A model generated the notes under the pieces. The model made no database searches. It saw nothing but the letters and a program-made list of their open reading frames with translations, and was not told where the DNA came from. A program made the translations under genes and the position numbers. Shown here in pieces: positions 1 to 8,744 of a DNA stretch of 64,000 nucleotides (within the stretch, counting starts at the first letter, position 1; the number at the start of each line of letters is the position of its first letter). This stretch comes from Phreatobacter sp. (GTDB taxonomy: Bacteria; Pseudomonadota; Alphaproteobacteria; Rhizobiales; Phreatobacteraceae). The stretch is from contig NZ_JALHMP010000002.1 in the NCBI RefSeq assembly GCF_022843985.1, positions 124,001-188,000 on the forward strand, read 5' to 3'.

Positions 1-917
1 TCGGCATCAACGACCTCGGCCCCGTGGAGACGAACGCCCACCTGCTGCGCTTCGATTCGGTCCACGGCCGCTTTCCGGCCGAGGTCTCGGTGGATGGTGA
101 CACCCTCATCGTCGCCGGCAAGCGCATCAAGGTGACGGCGATCAAGGATCCGGCCGAGCTGCCGCACAAGTCGCTGAACGTTGACGTGGCGATGGAATGC
201 ACCGGCATCTTCACCACCCGCGACAAGGCCGCCGCCCATCTCAAGGCCGGCGCCAAGCGCGTGCTCGTCTCCGCCCCCTGCGACGGCGCCGACCTCACCG
301 TCGTCTACGGCGTCAACCACGAGGCCCTGACAAAGGACCATCTCGTCGTCTCCAACGCCTCCTGCACCACCAACTGCCTCGCCCCCGTCGTCGCCGTGCT
401 GCACAAGGCCTGCGGAATCGACAAGGGCTTCATGACGACGATCCATGCCTATACCGGCGACCAGCCGACGCTCGACACGATGCACAAGGACCTCTACCGC
501 GCCCGTGCCGCGGCGCTGTCGATGATCCCGACCTCGACGGGCGCGGCCAAGGCCATCGGCCTCGTCATCCCCGAGCTCAAGGGCCGCCTCGACGGCACCT
601 CGATCCGCGTGCCGACGCCGAACGTCTCGGTGGTGGACTTCAAGTTCCTCGCCAAGCGCAAGACCACCGTCGAGAAGGTCAACGAGGCCATCCTGAAGGC
701 GGCGAAGCGCGGCCCGCTGAAGGGCATCCTCGGCTACACCGACCAGCCCAACGTCTCCATCGACATGAACCACGACCCGCATTCGTCGATCTTCGCCCTC
801 GACCAGACCAAGGTCATGGATGAGAAGTTCGTCCGCGTGCTGTCCTGGTACGACAACGAGTGGGGCTTCTCGAACCGCATGAGCGACACCGCCGTCGCCA
901 TGGCGAAGCTGATCTGA
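1..917 (+). CDS. gap: Glyceraldehyde-3-phosphate dehydrogenase, 5' truncated by window edge
   Basis: Type I GAPDH converts glyceraldehyde 3-phosphate, NAD+ and phosphate to 1,3-bisphosphoglycerate in cytoplasmic glycolysis/gluconeogenesis. The frame is open at the left edge (first whole codon at base 3), and 304 residues are visible. About 30 N-terminal residues, including the start of the NAD-binding fold, lie outside the window. The active-site motif [12 protein letters not shown] is present, with its catalytic Cys codon near base 363. Also visible are the substrate-binding segment [20 protein letters not shown] and the C-terminal [13 protein letters not shown]. It is followed 60 bases later by pgk on the same strand, the usual alphaproteobacterial order. 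A strong hairpin lies in that gap. Identification is certain. The GTG that could be read as a start at base 24 lies inside the conserved domain and is not the real start. Confidence 0.97.
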   Translation, partial: GINDLGPVETNAHLLRFDSVHGRFPAEVSVDGDTLIVAGKRIKVTAIKDPAELPHKSLNVDVAMECTGIFTTRDKAAAHLKAGAKRVLVSAPCDGADLTVVYGVNHEALTKDHLVVSNASCTTNCLAPVVAVLHKACGIDKGFMTTIHAYTGDQPTLDTMHKDLYRARAAALSMIPTSTGAAKAIGLVIPELKGRLDGTSIRVPTPNVSVVDFKFLAKRKTTVEKVNEAILKAAKRGPLKGILGYTDQPNVSIDMNHDPHSSIFALDQTKVMDEKFVRVLSWYDNEWGFSNRMSDTAVAMAKLI

Positions 918-928
918 GCCCAACCATC

Positions 929-955
929 GGGCCGTCCGCCACCGGCGGGCGGCCC
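929..955 (+). terminator. Strong hairpin between gap and pgk
   Basis: A 12-base arm (929-940) pairs with 944-955 across a 3-base ACC loop. All pairs are Watson-Crick except one G-U. It begins 11 bases after the gap stop codon and ends 22 bases before the pgk ATG. No T-run follows (TCATTCC), so it may be an RNA-stabilising or partial attenuator hairpin rather than a full Rho-independent terminator. Seen directly; role inferred. Confidence 0.5.
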
Positions 956-977
956 TCATTCCTTTCCGAGTGACTCC

Positions 978-2168
978 ATGTCCAGCTTCCGCACCCTCGA
1001 TGATGCCGATCTTGCCGGAAAGCGCGTTCTCGTCCGCGTCGACCTCAACGTACCCATGGAGGATGGCAAGGTCTCGGACCTGACGCGTCTTGAGCGCATC
1101 GTGCCGACGCTGACCGACATCGCCGACTGCGGCGGAAAGGTCATCATCCTCGCCCATTTCGGCCGTCCGAAGGGCGTCGATCCCTCCCAGTCTCTCAAGG
1201 CCGTTGTCCCGGCCCTCGCCGATGTCCTGAAGCGCCCCGTCGCCTTCGCCGCCGACTGCATCGGCGACGTCGCGGCCAGGGCCGTCGACGCCATCAAGCC
1301 GGGCGAGATCCTGGTGCTGGAGAACACCCGCTTTCACAAGGGCGAGGAGAAGAACGAGCCCGATTTCGTCAAGGCGCTGGCCGCCAATGGCGACATCTTC
1401 GTCGCCGACGCCTTCTCCGCCGCCCACCGTGCCCATGCCTCGACCGAGGGCCTCGGCCATGTCCTGCCGGCCTATGCCGGCCGGACCATGCAGGCCGAAC
1501 TCGACGCCCTGACCCGGGCGCTGGAGAAGCCCGAACGTCCCGTGGTCGCCGTCGTCGGCGGCGCCAAGGTCTCCACCAAGCTCGACCTCCTCGGCAACCT
1601 GTCGAAGAAGGTGGACTTCCTCGTCATCGGCGGCGGCATGGCCAACACCTTCCTCGCCGCCGAAGGCAAGCCTGTCGGCAAGTCGCTGTGCGAGCACGAC
1701 CTCGTCGACACCGCCCGCGCCATCGTCGCCGAGGCGGCGCAGAACGGCTGCCGCATCGTCCTGCCCGTCGATGTCGTCTGCGCCAAGGACTTCAAGGCCC
1801 ATGCGCCGCACCGCGTCTGCGGCATCGACGACGTCGCGACCGACGAGATGATCCTCGACATCGGGCCGAAATCGGTCGAGCACGTCGTCTCCGTCCTCGG
1901 CCGCGCCAAGACCCTGGTCTGGAACGGCCCCTTCGGTGCCTTCGAGCTGGAGCCCTTCGACAACGGCACTGTTTCCGTCGCCGAGGCGGCCGCCGAACTG
2001 ACCCAGGCCGGCCATCTCGTTTCGGTCGCGGGGGGGGGCGACACGGTCGCGGCCCTCAACCAGGCGGGCGCAGCGGAGCGCTTCACCTATGTCTCGACCG
2101 CCGGCGGCGCCTTCCTTGAATGGCTGGAGGGCAAGCCCCTGCCAGGTGTCGATGTGCTGAGGACCTGA
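978..2168 (+). CDS. pgk: Phosphoglycerate kinase
   Basis: Transfers phosphate from 1,3-bisphosphoglycerate to ADP, giving 3-phosphoglycerate and ATP, in the cytoplasm. At 396 residues it matches the usual bacterial length. Diagnostic stretches include RVDLNVP near the N-terminus, [17 protein letters not shown] (substrate/hinge region), [11 protein letters not shown], and the nucleotide-binding [11 protein letters not shown] near the C-terminus. The ATG start at 978 precedes the conserved [20 protein letters not shown] opening with no plausible upstream alternative. It lies directly behind gap and upstream of a small hydrolase and fba, so the four plus-strand genes may be co-transcribed. One oddity is a run of nine G (2030-2038) inside the conserved VAGGGD loop, which could be prone to slippage or sequencing error. 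The frame is intact here. Confidence 0.98.
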   Translation: MSSFRTLDDADLAGKRVLVRVDLNVPMEDGKVSDLTRLERIVPTLTDIADCGGKVIILAHFGRPKGVDPSQSLKAVVPALADVLKRPVAFAADCIGDVAARAVDAIKPGEILVLENTRFHKGEEKNEPDFVKALAANGDIFVADAFSAAHRAHASTEGLGHVLPAYAGRTMQAELDALTRALEKPERPVVAVVGGAKVSTKLDLLGNLSKKVDFLVIGGGMANTFLAAEGKPVGKSLCEHDLVDTARAIVAEAAQNGCRIVLPVDVVCAKDFKAHAPHRVCGIDDVATDEMILDIGPKSVEHVVSVLGRAKTLVWNGPFGAFELEPFDNGTVSVAEAAAELTQAGHLVSVAGGGDTVAALNQAGAAERFTYVSTAGGAFLEWLEGKPLPGVDVLRT

Positions 2169-2219
2169 TGGCAGGATCGTCGTGGGATGCGGGCAGGGGG
2201 CTTGCGAGAGACACGATCG

Positions 2220-2855
2220 ATGACAAAGCCCCGGTGCCGCGCCCTGATGGTGGTCATGGCCCTGCTGGCCATGCTCGGCCCGGCGCGCACCGATGACACC
2301 CGCGCGTCGGCCCTGTTGCTCGACGGCCTCTTCATCTATGTCCACCAGAGCTACGTCGGTGTCTCCGCCCTCGCCCCCATGCTGGAGCGGATGGGCTACA
2401 GCGCCGTCGTCGATACCCACCTGATGACCCGCTCCGCCCAGCGCGAGCCGGTGCTGATCATTGGCCATTCCATGGGCGGGACCACGGCACTCCGGCGGGC
2501 GCGCGAACTGGTCGAGGCCGGCAGACCCGCGCCTCTGGTGATCACCATCGACGCCGCCTTCGGCTCGCCCCCCTGTCCGGTGCCGCGCTGCATCAACTAT
2601 TACAGCCCCGGTTTTCCGAAGGTCGAGGGGGCCGAGAACATCGACGCCTGGCAGGCCGGCGCCTTCCTGGTGAACCACGCCATGCTGGCGACCAGCCCTG
2701 TCGTGCAGCAGCTGGTGCTGGAGCGCGCCAATGCGCTCATCGCTGAACGGGCCGCTGCCGAGGCCGCCGCCCGGCGCGAGACGGTGGAACCGCGCGCCAC
2801 CCCACCGCGCACCGCGCCACTGCCCCTGCCGCGACCTTTTGGAGCGGGGCGCTGA
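2220..2855 (+). CDS. Secreted alpha/beta-hydrolase-like (lipase-type) protein
   Basis: A protein of 211 residues beginning with a likely Sec signal peptide (MTKPRCRALMVVMALLAMLG, cleavage likely near PARTDD). The nucleophile-elbow motif GHSMGGTTALRRA lies about 80 residues in, typical of serine lipases and alpha/beta hydrolases. It is followed by ITIDAAFG (a possible acid residue) and a segment ending FLVNHAML with a possible catalytic His. A proline/arginine-rich tail follows. The substrate is unknown. The ATG at 2220 was preferred over an in-frame ATG at 2187 because it starts the signal peptide cleanly. It is placed between pgk (52 bases upstream) and fba (88 bases downstream) on the same strand, which is not a metabolic grouping I recognise. 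Function beyond hydrolase fold is not assignable. Confidence 0.75.
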   Translation: MTKPRCRALMVVMALLAMLGPARTDDTRASALLLDGLFIYVHQSYVGVSALAPMLERMGYSAVVDTHLMTRSAQREPVLIIGHSMGGTTALRRARELVEAGRPAPLVITIDAAFGSPPCPVPRCINYYSPGFPKVEGAENIDAWQAGAFLVNHAMLATSPVVQQLVLERANALIAERAAAEAAARRETVEPRATPPRTAPLPLPRPFGAGR

Positions 2856-2943
2856 ACATGTGAAGGGACGGCTTTTTTTGGCCGCTTCCTTGCGCTAGAG
2901 GGTCGCTGGCCTTCGTTCAAGAACGTCAGGATGGAAACCGCTC

Positions 2944-4011
2944 ATGGCCCGCATCACTCTCCGCCAGCTTCTCGACCATGCCGCCGAGAATGACTATGGC
3001 GTGCCCGCCTTCAACATCAACAACATGGAGCAGGCGCTGGCGATCATGGTGGCGGCCGATTCGGTCGATGCACCGGTCATCATCCAGGCGTCCCGCGGCG
3101 CGCGCTCCTACGCCAATGACATCATGCTGAAGCACATGATGGACGCCGTCACCGAGATCTATCCGCATATCCCGGTCTGTGTGCATCTCGACCACGGCAA
3201 CGAGCCGGCCACCTGCATGACCGCGATCCAGGCCGGTTTCACCTCCGTCATGATGGACGGCTCGCTGAAGGCCGATGGCAAGACCCCCGGTGACTGGGAC
3301 TACAATGTCGCCGTGACGAAGAAGGTCACCGAGATGGCCCATCTCGGCGGGATCTCGGTGGAGGGCGAACTCGGCGTGCTCGGTTCGCTCGAAAGCGGCA
3401 TGGGCGAGGCCGAGGACGGCCATGGCGCCGAGGGCAAGCTCTCCCACGACCAGTTGCTCACCAATCCGGACGAGGCCGTGAAATTCGTCCAGGAGACGAA
3501 GGTCGACGCCCTCGCCATCGCCATGGGCACCTCTCACGGCGCCTACAAGTTCACGCGCAAGCCCGACGGCAAGGTCCTCGCGATGAACGTCATCGAGGAG
3601 ATCCACCAGAAGCTGCCGAACACCCACCTCGTCATGCACGGCTCCTCGTCGGTGCCGCAGGAACTGCAGGACATCATCAACAGGTATGGCGGCCAGATGA
3701 AGCCGACCTGGGGCGTTCCGGTGGAGGAGATCCAGCGCGGCATCAAGCACGGCGTGCGCAAGATCAATATCGACACCGACAACCGCATGGCCATGACCGG
3801 CCAGATCCGCAAGGTCCTGTCGGAGAATCCCGGCGAGTTCGACCCGCGCAAGTATCTGAAGCCGGCCATGGAGGCGATGACGGCCCTGTGCAAGCAGCGC
3901 CTGCAGGAGTTCAACACCGCCGGCCAAGCCTCGAAGATCAAGCGCGTCGCCACTCTCGCCGACATGGCGAAGCGCTACGCCAAGGGTGAGCTCAACCCGA
4001 AGGTCGCCTGA
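2944..4011 (+). CDS. fba: Class II fructose-bisphosphate aldolase
   Basis: Zinc-dependent aldolase reversibly cleaving fructose 1,6-bisphosphate to dihydroxyacetone phosphate and glyceraldehyde 3-phosphate. At 355 residues it fits the CbbA/Fda-type class II enzymes. Motifs visible are the zinc/active-site [13 protein letters not shown], the [20 protein letters not shown] loop, [27 protein letters not shown] and [18 protein letters not shown]. The start is the ATG at 2944 ([20 protein letters not shown]), the conserved N-terminus of the family. It completes the gap-pgk-fba set and ends just before a GC-rich hairpin. It serves glycolysis and gluconeogenesis here, and no Calvin-cycle genes are visible in the window. 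Confidence 0.97.
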   Translation: MARITLRQLLDHAAENDYGVPAFNINNMEQALAIMVAADSVDAPVIIQASRGARSYANDIMLKHMMDAVTEIYPHIPVCVHLDHGNEPATCMTAIQAGFTSVMMDGSLKADGKTPGDWDYNVAVTKKVTEMAHLGGISVEGELGVLGSLESGMGEAEDGHGAEGKLSHDQLLTNPDEAVKFVQETKVDALAIAMGTSHGAYKFTRKPDGKVLAMNVIEEIHQKLPNTHLVMHGSSSVPQELQDIINRYGGQMKPTWGVPVEEIQRGIKHGVRKINIDTDNRMAMTGQIRKVLSENPGEFDPRKYLKPAMEAMTALCKQRLQEFNTAGQASKIKRVATLADMAKRYAKGELNPKVA

Positions 4012-4036
4012 GCGCCACCATTGCCTGGATGCGGAG

Positions 4037-4060
4037 CGGGGAGGCGCGAGCCTCCCCGTT
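4037..4060 (+). terminator. Rho-independent-type hairpin after fba
   Basis: A perfect 9-base stem (4037-4045 with 4050-4058) closed by a GCGA tetraloop, 25 bases after the fba stop and followed by TTGTCGTT. It lies between two converging genes (fba and the minus-strand gene ending at 4121), so it could terminate either. The T-tract is imperfect. Confidence 0.6.
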
Positions 4061-4120
4061 GTCGTTGGGTCCCCTGCGGTTCCGGCATGTCCGGCTGAGG
4101 CGCCTCTCGCAGGGATGCCC

Positions 4121-6046
4121 CTATTCGTTCGCCTTCACGGTGATGTTGAACATGGGCATGGCGGCGAAGGGCGAGCCGCGCAGCGCCACGGCAAGGGCAG
4201 CCAGGGGGATGTCGCCCTTCGGCGTCAGTGTCACCGCCAGCGAGGTCGGATCGTCGAGGAACTCGCCGAAGGCCTCGACGATCTGCTCCGCGACGGTACG
4301 GTCCTGGATGAACTGGCCGACCAGCGCCCCGGCCTGGCCCTTGATCTGCTCCTTCAGGTCGTCCTCGCTCATGCCGGTCTGGGCGGCGAGATGGCTGATG
4401 AAACTGGCGACGCCGCCGTCTTCGGTATAGGTGAGCGTGATCCCTCCGGCCTTCGCCGACAGGCCCAGAACGGCGGCGCTGCCGGGCAGCGCCTCGATCT
4501 GGGCGCGATCGAGGCCGCCCACTGTCATCACCAGGTCCAGCGATCCGACATCGTCGACCTCGACGTTGAAGGTGCGCATGCGCAATTCCTTCGCGGCCTC
4601 GACATATTCGATCTCCAGTTCCGCCCCCAGGCTGATGCTCTCGGTCAGGCCGAGCGGGGCGAACTGTGCGCGCTGCCGCGCATTGGTGAGCGGGGCGACG
4701 AAGCCGGCCAGCTTCGCTCGCAGGCGCGAGGGCATCATGCCGACGCGCGGGCCACCCTCGATCTCGAAACGGCCGACCTTGGCAAGTTGCTGGCCGTTGG
4801 CGCGCTGCTTGACGTCGATGTCCTCGAAGAGGATGCGGGCGACGTGGGGATAGGCCGCCGGTGGCACGCTCTGGCCCGGGTTGAACCGGCTGCCGGAAAA
4901 GTCTTTGCCGAGGGCGAGAAGGCCCGAAGCATCGATGCCTTCGACCGAGAACCGGCCGATCGTCGTGTCATTGCCGTCCCGGGCGGACACGGCGACCCCG
5001 GAAACGGTCAACGCCGCGAGCTTGCCCTGGGCGAGGCCAGACAGGCTGAAGCGTCCCAGCCGGAACGGCAGGCCTTCCGGTGTTTCTCCGGCCATGCCGG
5101 CGACCTCGAACCGCTCCATGTCGAAGCGTTCCATGAATTCCACCAGCAGGCCCGCCTGGCGGCGACGCGATGCCTCGTCCTGGGCGGGACCGAGAGCCTG
5201 CATGCTCTGGGTCAGCGCGGCGATGGACTGGTCGCCGGGGCGGATGGAGACCTTCCCCATGCTGATGCCGGTGATGGTGAAAGCGGGTGCTCCGGGCCGG
5301 GGCGAGGCGATGGTGATCTGCTCGACCGTTCCGCTCTCCAGCCAGGTGCCGACCGGACCGGATGCGCGAACCGAGGCGACGGAATCGAGGCCCGTCAGCC
5401 GGATGCGGCCGGCGGTGGCGCCGGGGCCCGGCTGGCCGTCAGACGGAGTGATCTGCGTGCCGCTGACGACCATTTCGCTGATGCGGCCGCGCTGGTAGCC
5501 GTTGATGGTGATGTCGCCGTAGCGTGCCGTCTGCGGGCGGCCCTGGGGCGTCTGGGAGACGACCAGCCCGCGCGCCCCGATGGCCTGCGCCGAATAGCCG
5601 GTGGCCGTCGCCTCGTTGACCGGCTGCAGCAGCGGCGAGAGCGTCGCGAGGCTGCCCATGACGGCGGCGAGTGATCCCTGGGTGCCCTGCAGTTCCACCC
5701 GCGCCAGCCTGTAGCCCTGGCCGTCGGCGCCGGTGCCCTCGACATCCTCGATCAGGACCCGGGCATTGGCGAGGGCGCCGTCGGCACCCGCCGCGCCGGT
5801 GATCGTGGCGCGGCCGATCCGGACACCGACCGGCGTCGCGCCAGTCGAGGAGAACGTGACATTGGCGAGCACTGCGTTGCCGCCCTCGTCGCGCGCCTCG
5901 CCCACGGCACCGCCGCCCATCTGCAACGACGGAAACGCCGCGAGCGCCGCACGCGACAGGTCGTCGGCCGGGCCCGCGAGGGCGGTCGATCCCATCGCGA
6001 GCAGGAAGATGGCCGAAAGCCGGAGGGGCGAGGAAGAGCGCATCAT
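4121..6046 (-). CDS. Exported protein of unknown function
   Basis: Encodes 641 residues. It opens with a signal peptide (MMRSSSPLRLSAIFLLAMGSTALAG) followed by mature sequence starting PADDLSRAALAAFPS. The rest is repetitive beta-rich sequence: several segments read like I-x-[IV]-x-D/G-[VI]-x-G-T/S, with recurrent phrases such as IRLTGLDSVASV, FEVAGMAGETPEGLPFRLGRFSLSGL and FSVEGIDASGLLAL. This resembles the stacked-beta style of AsmA/DUF-type envelope proteins, but I do not recognise a named family. The start is ATG 6046; a much longer upstream extension is rejected because it lacks coding character and would bury the signal peptide. It is a single gene, convergent with fba and divergent from the ThiE-like gene. 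Periplasmic location is inferred; function unknown. Confidence 0.75.
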   Translation of the reverse strand: MMRSSSPLRLSAIFLLAMGSTALAGPADDLSRAALAAFPSLQMGGGAVGEARDEGGNAVLANVTFSSTGATPVGVRIGRATITGAAGADGALANARVLIEDVEGTGADGQGYRLARVELQGTQGSLAAVMGSLATLSPLLQPVNEATATGYSAQAIGARGLVVSQTPQGRPQTARYGDITINGYQRGRISEMVVSGTQITPSDGQPGPGATAGRIRLTGLDSVASVRASGPVGTWLESGTVEQITIASPRPGAPAFTITGISMGKVSIRPGDQSIAALTQSMQALGPAQDEASRRRQAGLLVEFMERFDMERFEVAGMAGETPEGLPFRLGRFSLSGLAQGKLAALTVSGVAVSARDGNDTTIGRFSVEGIDASGLLALGKDFSGSRFNPGQSVPPAAYPHVARILFEDIDVKQRANGQQLAKVGRFEIEGGPRVGMMPSRLRAKLAGFVAPLTNARQRAQFAPLGLTESISLGAELEIEYVEAAKELRMRTFNVEVDDVGSLDLVMTVGGLDRAQIEALPGSAAVLGLSAKAGGITLTYTEDGGVASFISHLAAQTGMSEDDLKEQIKGQAGALVGQFIQDRTVAEQIVEAFGEFLDDPTSLAVTLTPKGDIPLAALAVALRGSPFAAMPMFNITVKANE

Positions 6047-6230
6047 GGTGATCCTGATGTGGCGGCGGCAAAGGATAGGCGGGCGGGCGTCCCGCCGCGT
6101 CGGTTGATTTCCTGACGCGATGGCCGCATGGAAGCAAGGCTGGCGCCTCGATATTTCCAAACGATGTCGATCCCGCGTCGGTTTGCATTCTTCCGTTTTT
6201 TCGCCGCTTTCCCCGCTAGGGTGCCGCTCG

Positions 6231-6902
6231 ATGCGCGACAGCAGAACTCCCGACCCCGTCGAGACCCAGCTCGTTCTGGTGACGCCTGTCCTGGACGATC
6301 CGGAGGACTTCGCGTCGGTTCTGGCCAAGGCCCTCGCGGTCGGCCCGGTCGCCGCTGTGATCGGCCGTTTCGCCGCCTGCGACGAGCGCACGCTGGTCAA
6401 CCGCATCAAAGTCCTCACGCCCGTCGCCCAGAAGGGCGGCGCTGCCTTCATGGCCGAGGCGCCGGCCGAAGCGGTGACGCGCGGTGGCGCCGACGGCATG
6501 CACCTCCTCTATCAAGCCGAGGCCGTCGCCGAGGCGGTCGCGAGGCTCTCCCCGCAGCGCATGGTCGGTGTCGGCGGCCTCAAGTCGAAGGATGACGCCA
6601 TGGCGGCTGGCGAGGCTGGCGCCGATTACGTGATGTTTGGCGAGCCACAATCCTCCCGTTATGCCGAGAAGGACGGGGTCCTGCCGCCCTTCCATGCCGT
6701 GGTCGAGCGGGTCGCCTGGTGGGCCGAGGTGTTCCAGGTGCCCGTCGTCGGGTTCGCTCCCGATCTCGCCGGAACCGAGGCCCTCGCCCGGGTGCGTGCC
6801 GATTTCGTCGCCCTCGCCGGGCCTGTCTGGGATCATCCCGCCGGGCCGGCGGCCGCCGTTGCCGAGGCCTTGGCCCTGGCGCGTGCGGGGGCGGCCGCAT
6901 GA
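6231..6902 (+). CDS. ThiE-like TIM-barrel protein (thiamine-phosphate-synthase family, divergent)
   Basis: A protein of 223 residues that aligns with the thiamine phosphate synthase (ThiE/TenI) superfamily. It has QLVLVTPVLDDPEDF as first strand, a central GGADGMHLLYQ, then MVGVGGLKSKDDAMAAGEAGADYVMFGEPQ in place of the phosphate-binding strands. True ThiE enzymes carry a GQ-x-D motif after the VH strand and an ST/S-H element after IG(V/I). Here these read LLYQAEA and GGLKSKD, so catalysis of thiazole-pyrimidine coupling is doubtful. The start is ATG 6231; an upstream ATG at 6120 adds a non-homologous stretch. Its stop overlaps the next start (ATGA), so it is translationally coupled to the Sel1-repeat gene. 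Best called ThiE-like, possibly TenI-type or of another role. Confidence 0.75.
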   Translation: MRDSRTPDPVETQLVLVTPVLDDPEDFASVLAKALAVGPVAAVIGRFAACDERTLVNRIKVLTPVAQKGGAAFMAEAPAEAVTRGGADGMHLLYQAEAVAEAVARLSPQRMVGVGGLKSKDDAMAAGEAGADYVMFGEPQSSRYAEKDGVLPPFHAVVERVAWWAEVFQVPVVGFAPDLAGTEALARVRADFVALAGPVWDHPAGPAAAVAEALALARAGAAA

Positions 6903-7870
6903 CGCGCGGGGCTCTCGCCGCCCTTCTTGTGTGGCTGGCGGCGGCAGCTCCCGCCATGGCGCAGACGCGGCCGGCGTCCCGCCCGGCGGTGCCTGCCTCC
7001 ACTCCACCCGCAAATCCGGCGCCGCGGGCGGAGCCCCCCAGCGCCGACTCGGCCTATGCCGCCTACCAGCGCGGCCACTATCTCACCGCTTTCCGCGAGG
7101 CAACGGAACGGGTCGAGGCCCTCGCCGATCCCGTCTCGATGACGTTGCTGGCCGAGCTCCACGCGGCCGGCATCGGCATTCCGCAGAACGAGGAGCGGGC
7201 GCTCGGCTGGTACCGCCTCGCCGCCGAGCGCGGCGACCGCAACGCCGTTTTCGCACTGGGCATGATGCATATGGACGGCCGTGCCGGCCAGGCCCGCGAC
7301 CCGGCCCTCGCGCGGCCCTTCTTCGAGCGAGCGGCCAGTCTCGGCCATATCGCGGCTGCCTACAATCTCGGCCTGCTTGCGCTTGCCGGCGATGGCGGCC
7401 CGCGCGATCCCGCCGCGGCCGCGCGATGGTTCCAGATGGCCGCCGATCTCGGCAGTGCCGATGCCCAGTACGCCTTCGCCGTCCTGCTCAAGGACGGTAA
7501 CGGCGTGCCCGTCGACCTGCCGCGCGCCGCGACCTATATGGGCCGCGCTGCGGCACAGGATCTCATCGAGGCGCAGATCGATTTCGCCGTCATGGTGTTC
7601 AACGGGCAGGGCCTGCCGCGGGACGAGGCGCGCGCCGCGGCGCTGTTCCGCAAGGCGGCGCTGCGCGGCAACCCGCTCGCCATGAACCGCTATGCCCGCC
7701 TGCTCGCCGCCGGCCGCGGGACACGCCCGGATGCGCAGAAAGCGGCCCAGTGGCACATGACCGCCCATATGCTCGGCGCGCCCGACAACTGGCTCCAGGA
7801 ATTCGTCAAGACCATGGATCCTGTCCAGCGCGACGCTGCCGAACGTGGCGCGCGTGAATGGCTGCGGTGA
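6899..7870 (+). CDS. Exported Sel1-repeat (TPR-like) protein
   Basis: A protein of 323 residues with a signal peptide (MTRGALAALLVWLAAAAPAMAQ), a short proline/alanine-rich spacer, and then about six Sel1-like repeats. The repeats contain their usual signature, for example GIPQNEERALGWYRLAAERGD, DPALARPFFERAASLGH, DPAAAARWFQMAADLGSADAQYA, VPVDLPRAATYMGRAAAQD and RDEARAAALFRKAALRGN. Sel1 repeats form alpha-solenoids for protein-protein contact, often in the periplasm of alphaproteobacteria (for example ExoR- or PodJ-type). The partner is unknown. The ATG overlaps the TGA of the ThiE-like gene by four bases, so coupling is likely. It is followed by suhB 75 bases later. Confidence 0.85.
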   Translation: MTRGALAALLVWLAAAAPAMAQTRPASRPAVPASTPPANPAPRAEPPSADSAYAAYQRGHYLTAFREATERVEALADPVSMTLLAELHAAGIGIPQNEERALGWYRLAAERGDRNAVFALGMMHMDGRAGQARDPALARPFFERAASLGHIAAAYNLGLLALAGDGGPRDPAAAARWFQMAADLGSADAQYAFAVLLKDGNGVPVDLPRAATYMGRAAAQDLIEAQIDFAVMVFNGQGLPRDEARAAALFRKAALRGNPLAMNRYARLLAAGRGTRPDAQKAAQWHMTAHMLGAPDNWLQEFVKTMDPVQRDAAERGAREWLR

Positions 7871-7945
7871 GGTCGCAGGCGCGCGGCGCTTGACCGTGAC
7901 GCCACGCGCGGGCATGACCCCCGGAAAGCCAGCCGAAAGATCGAT

Positions 7946-8743
7946 ATGCTCCGTTCCGCCCTTCTCAACGTCATGGTCGGCGCCGCCCTCAAGGCCGGCC
8001 GCAGCCTCAAGCGCGACTTCGGCGAGGTCGAGCATCTGCAGGTCTCGCTGAAGGGGCCGGCCGATTTCGTTTCCGCCGCCGACCGCAAGGCCGAGCAGAT
8101 CGTCATGGCCGAGCTCATGAAGGCCCGCCCGGGCTACGGATTCATCGGCGAGGAGGGTGGCAAGATCGAGGGGACCGATTCCACCCATACCTGGATCGTC
8201 GACCCGCTCGACGGCACCACCAACTTCCTGCACGGCATTCCGCAATTCGCCGTATCCATCGGCCTTGAGCGCAACGGCGTGCCCGTCGCCGGCGTCGTCT
8301 ACAACCCCGCCAATGACGAACTCTACGTCGCCGAGCGCGGCACCGGCGCCTTCCTCAACGACCGCCGCCTTCGCGTCTCCGCCCGCACCAAGCCGGAAGC
8401 CAGTGTCGTCGGCGGGGGCATCCCGCATATCGCCCGTGGCGACCATGTGCAGTTCCGCAACGAGTTGAAGGTGGTGCAGTCGCGCTTTGCCGGCATCCGT
8501 CGCATGGGCGCCTGCGCCCTTGATCTCGCCTATGTCGCGGCCGGCCGTTTCGACGGCTTCTGGGAGCGCGGTGTTCATCCCTGGGACATGGCGGCCGGGA
8601 TCGTCCTGATCCGCGAGGCCGGCGGTTTCGTCACCGATTGCGACGGGCATGACAACATGATGCTGAACGGCACGATCTGCGCCGGCAACGAGCCGATCCA
8701 GAAGGCCCTGCTCGCTGCCGTCAAGGAAGGCCAGCGGGGCTGA
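7946..8743 (+). CDS. suhB: Inositol monophosphatase family protein
   Basis: Mg2+-dependent phosphatase of the IMPase/SuhB family, 265 residues, cytoplasmic. Signature metal-binding motifs are present: GFIGEEGG, WIVDPLDGTTNFLHGIPQFA and, near the C-terminus, HPWDMAAGIVLIREAGG. The substrate is probably inositol-1-phosphate or a related sugar phosphate; SuhB in enterobacteria also acts in rRNA antitermination. The start is ATG 7946 (MLRSALLNVMVGAALKAGRSLKRDF), as in alphaproteobacterial homologues. The next gene begins one base after the stop codon, so the two form a transcription unit. Confidence 0.92.
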   Translation: MLRSALLNVMVGAALKAGRSLKRDFGEVEHLQVSLKGPADFVSAADRKAEQIVMAELMKARPGYGFIGEEGGKIEGTDSTHTWIVDPLDGTTNFLHGIPQFAVSIGLERNGVPVAGVVYNPANDELYVAERGTGAFLNDRRLRVSARTKPEASVVGGGIPHIARGDHVQFRNELKVVQSRFAGIRRMGACALDLAYVAAGRFDGFWERGVHPWDMAAGIVLIREAGGFVTDCDGHDNMMLNGTICAGNEPIQKALLAAVKEGQRG

Positions 8744-8744
8744 G

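Noticed and set aside
3986-5674. Long plus-strand open frame opposite the exported unknown gene
   Set aside because: It mirrors the minus-strand coding gene 4121-6046, which has a signal peptide and stop/start logic. The plus-strand translation is rich in His/Arg/Asp shadows with no domain.
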